A DNA stretch of 64,000 nucleotides from Veillonella sp. (GTDB taxonomy: Bacteria; Bacillota; Negativicutes; Veillonellales; Veillonellaceae). The translations under genes and the position numbers were made by a program. Where the stretch lies: contig NZ_JBGKFB010000001.1 of NCBI RefSeq assembly GCF_041333735.1, positions 737,001 to 801,000 on the forward strand, written 5' to 3'. This document shows positions 62,062 through 64,000 of this stretch, in pieces. Every line of letters begins with the position of its first letter. The first letter of the stretch is position 1. Below the pieces are notes generated by a model that saw only the letters and a list, made by a program, of their open reading frames with translations, did no database searches and was not told where the DNA came from.

Positions 62062-62332
62062 ATTACTACCCCCATATACAATAAATACGTTTCTTATAAA
62101 TATTAGATCATACTTTGAGGTAGAGATCAAATTATTAGTTAATCATGCATCTTTGTTATTTTTAAATTTTTCATGAATGTGTTATTGTTATATTGATAAT
62201 GAGTTAATTGCACAGTCTTCTATTCAGAGGTATTATGTGTAATCAAACGAGTTACGTATATTGTTATTAGTTTTAATAGAATAGCGAAACGTTTAGGCTT
62301 TAACGAGTTAGTGCGTTTCTTTGGATATGAAT

Positions 62333-63019
62333 ATGGTTCAATCAATAGAGCGTGGTATTGAGATACTCAAGTTGTTAGAGGCGGGCCCTCTTGGTGTGAC
62401 TGAGTTAGCGAATGCGACGGCGTTGCCGAAGACAACGGTTCATCGGTTGCTCAAGACCTTTGAGGCCCATCATTGGGTTGAGTTTAATGGAGCCAAGAAG
62501 TATCAGTTATCTTGGGGTGTTTTGCCTATGGCCAAGTCCTTTCTTACGTCTTTGGATGTGCGTGCCATTGCGCAGCCGTATATGGTGGCCATTCGTGATC
62601 AGTTGCAGCAATCCGTGAATTTGTTCTTGGCACAGGGCGATTATCGCATCTGCATCGAGCGCGTTGCGGCGGATAAGCCGTTGCGTCATGACATTAAGAT
62701 TGGCACGGTGTACCCTATCTTTAAAGGGGCGGCCGGCAAGATTTTTGGGGCCTATCTAGGGGATTTCAAGGATGCTGATATGAGTGCTGGTGAAAGCTCC
62801 CAAATTCGTCATGATGGGTATGTGGTAACCCGAGGCAGTCGTGTACCTGATGCGGCATCCATCGCAGTGCCCATCTTCTCTTTTGGCAATAAGCTAGAGG
62901 CAGTGATGACCATCTCTGGTCCTATAGGGGACTATACGGAAGAACGCGTCAAAGAGTATCTATCTGTCATGATGGCATTAGGTCAAACCATTTCCAAACA
63001 GATGGGGGCGACCTTATAA
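62333..63019 (+). CDS. IclR-family transcriptional regulator
   Basis: About 228 aa. N-terminal winged helix (SIERGIEILKLLEAGPLGVTELANATALPKTTVHRLLKTFEAHHWVEF) and a C-terminal effector domain ending with YTEERVKEYLSVMMALGQTISKQMG. The start is uncertain among TTG 62321, ATG 62327 and ATG 62333, since no clear ribosome site is present. It precedes an amidohydrolase gene by 185 bases and probably regulates it, as IclR proteins often control neighbouring catabolic genes. Confidence 0.9.
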   Translation: MVQSIERGIEILKLLEAGPLGVTELANATALPKTTVHRLLKTFEAHHWVEFNGAKKYQLSWGVLPMAKSFLTSLDVRAIAQPYMVAIRDQLQQSVNLFLAQGDYRICIERVAADKPLRHDIKIGTVYPIFKGAAGKIFGAYLGDFKDADMSAGESSQIRHDGYVVTRGSRVPDAASIAVPIFSFGNKLEAVMTISGPIGDYTEERVKEYLSVMMALGQTISKQMGATL

Positions 63020-63204
63020 ATTTATTTTTACCCCTTTTATGGAATGGCATTCCATTATATGGAACAATCATTAGTGTATTAATAGACAAATAAATAGAAA
63101 GATAGATAAATAAATAAAAACAGGTTATTAGATACAGGTTTCATAAGGCTTGTGTTTGTAGTTATATGAATTTATGCTTTATAGTGTGTATGTTGGAGGT
63201 AGAA

Positions 63205-64000
63205 ATGAGTCAGCTTTTACAAGAAATCGAATCATTAAGACAGCCTATGAAGGAGCTGAACGATTTCATTTTCGATCATCCTGAGCTTGGGAACGAAGAG
63301 TTCCAAGCCCATGAGTTGTTGACGAATTTGTTGGAGAAGGAAGGTTTCACCGTAGACCGCGAGGTGAGTGGTCTTAAGACTGCCTTTAGAGCGGTGTACC
63401 ACGTAAATGGTGGCGGCCCTAAGATTGGCCTACTTTGCGAGTATGATGCCCTTGAAGGTTTGGGTCATGCGTGTGGTCATAACTTACAAGGCCCATCCAT
63501 CTGTACGGCTGCGATTGCTTTAAAACGTACGTTACAAGCACCTTGCACGTTAGTTGTGTACGGTACGCCTGCAGAGGAAACAGCAAGCGGCAAGCTCGTT
63601 ATGGCTCGTGAAGGCGTGTTTGATGATTTAGACCTTGCTTTCATGATGCACGGCAGTGACACGACGACGGTAGATGGCAAGTCCTTGGCGCTAAATCTTG
63701 TGAACATCAAGTTCCACGGCAAGTCTGCTCATGCGGCAATTGCGCCAGAAAAGGGTATTAGCGCATTAGATGCAGTATTGTTGTTCTTTAACGGCATGGA
63801 GTACTTGCGTGAGCACGTGCCGACAGAGGTTCGCATGCATGGTATCATCACTGACGGCGGCAAGGCGGCGAACATCGTTCCAGATTATGCGTGTACTCAA
63901 TGGTATATTCGTTCCTCTAGTCGCATTCGTCTCGATGAGATTGTGGAGCGCGTGAAAAATGTAGCTCAAGGGGCAGCTTTACAGGTCGGAGCTACCATGG
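63205..64000 (+). CDS. M20-family amidohydrolase (5' part)
   Basis: The gene runs off the window; 265 codons are visible, starting MSQLLQEIESLRQPMKELNDF after TTGGAGGT. Family motifs are PELGNEEF, LCEYDALEGLGHACGHN (metal ligands), GTPAEETASGK and MMHGSDTTTVDG. This is the AbgB/aminobenzoyl-glutamate or peptidase-M20 amidohydrolase type. It would hydrolyse an N-acyl amino acid or small peptide in the cytoplasm. Likely under the IclR regulator upstream. Confidence 0.9.
   Translation, partial: MSQLLQEIESLRQPMKELNDFIFDHPELGNEEFQAHELLTNLLEKEGFTVDREVSGLKTAFRAVYHVNGGGPKIGLLCEYDALEGLGHACGHNLQGPSICTAAIALKRTLQAPCTLVVYGTPAEETASGKLVMAREGVFDDLDLAFMMHGSDTTTVDGKSLALNLVNIKFHGKSAHAAIAPEKGISALDAVLLFFNGMEYLREHVPTEVRMHGIITDGGKAANIVPDYACTQWYIRSSSRIRLDEIVERVKNVAQGAALQVGATM

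Overview
The window looks like the replication-origin region of a Veillonella-type chromosome (Negativicutes, a diderm relative of the Firmicutes). This is inferred from the Firmicutes-style origin order (gyrB, remB, a DciA-like gene, recF, yaaA, dnaN, dnaA // rpmH, rnpA, yidD, yidC, jag, mnmE, mnmG, rsmG, parA, parB). It is combined with diderm envelope genes (an RND pump and a Skp/OmpH chaperone), an [FeFe] hydrogenase with HydF, and B12-dependent methionine synthesis. No rRNA, tRNA or CRISPR array was seen.

Layout. 0-5 kb: RND pump, UPF0145 protein, amino-acid permease. 5-13 kb: origin genes on the minus strand, with a DnaA-box/GC/DnaA-trio unwinding site between dnaN and dnaA and a second DnaA-box cluster upstream of dnaA. 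12.9-14.6 kb: a 1.66-kb gap filled with large nested palindromes and a diverged tandem duplication, ending in a consensus rpmH promoter. 14.6-22 kb: rightward rpmH-to-rsmG genes. 22-26.6 kb: a leftward methionine operon (split MetH activation protein, MetH, MetF). 25.8-29.3 kb: five perfect parS sites and parAB. 29.6-38 kb: HydF, DUF4446, M23 peptidase, cobalamin adenosyltransferase, DUF2953/GerW pair, Skp, nitroreductase, two AT-rich exported proteins, cupin. 38-43 kb: a siroheme-reductase-like/DUF1858 fusion with an unknown partner, a HigBA-type module, an SfsA-DUF123 fusion. 43-50 kb: two paralogous lipoproteins, gyrA, three paralogous small exported proteins interleaved with palindromic repeats, an IS200-like element. 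50-57.5 kb: [FeFe] hydrogenase, a degenerate GH3 lipoprotein, an AAA ATPase, a sigma-like protein and a possible ComK-like protein. 57.7-62.1 kb: an AT-rich probable defence island (KAP NTPase plus GmrSD-like enzyme). 62.3-64 kb: IclR regulator and the start of an M20 amidohydrolase.

The most unusual signal is a family of long, often nested, palindromes whose arms differ in every copy but whose central loop is conserved (consensus CTCCATA, about 7 variable bases, then AAGTCG). Copies lie in the dnaA-rpmH gap and again at 42.9, 47.9 and 48.6-48.9 kb. Both tandem duplications in the window have an edge at this core. A second signal is strong enrichment of the 9-mer TGTGAAAGC, which could be an uptake-like or Chi-like word.
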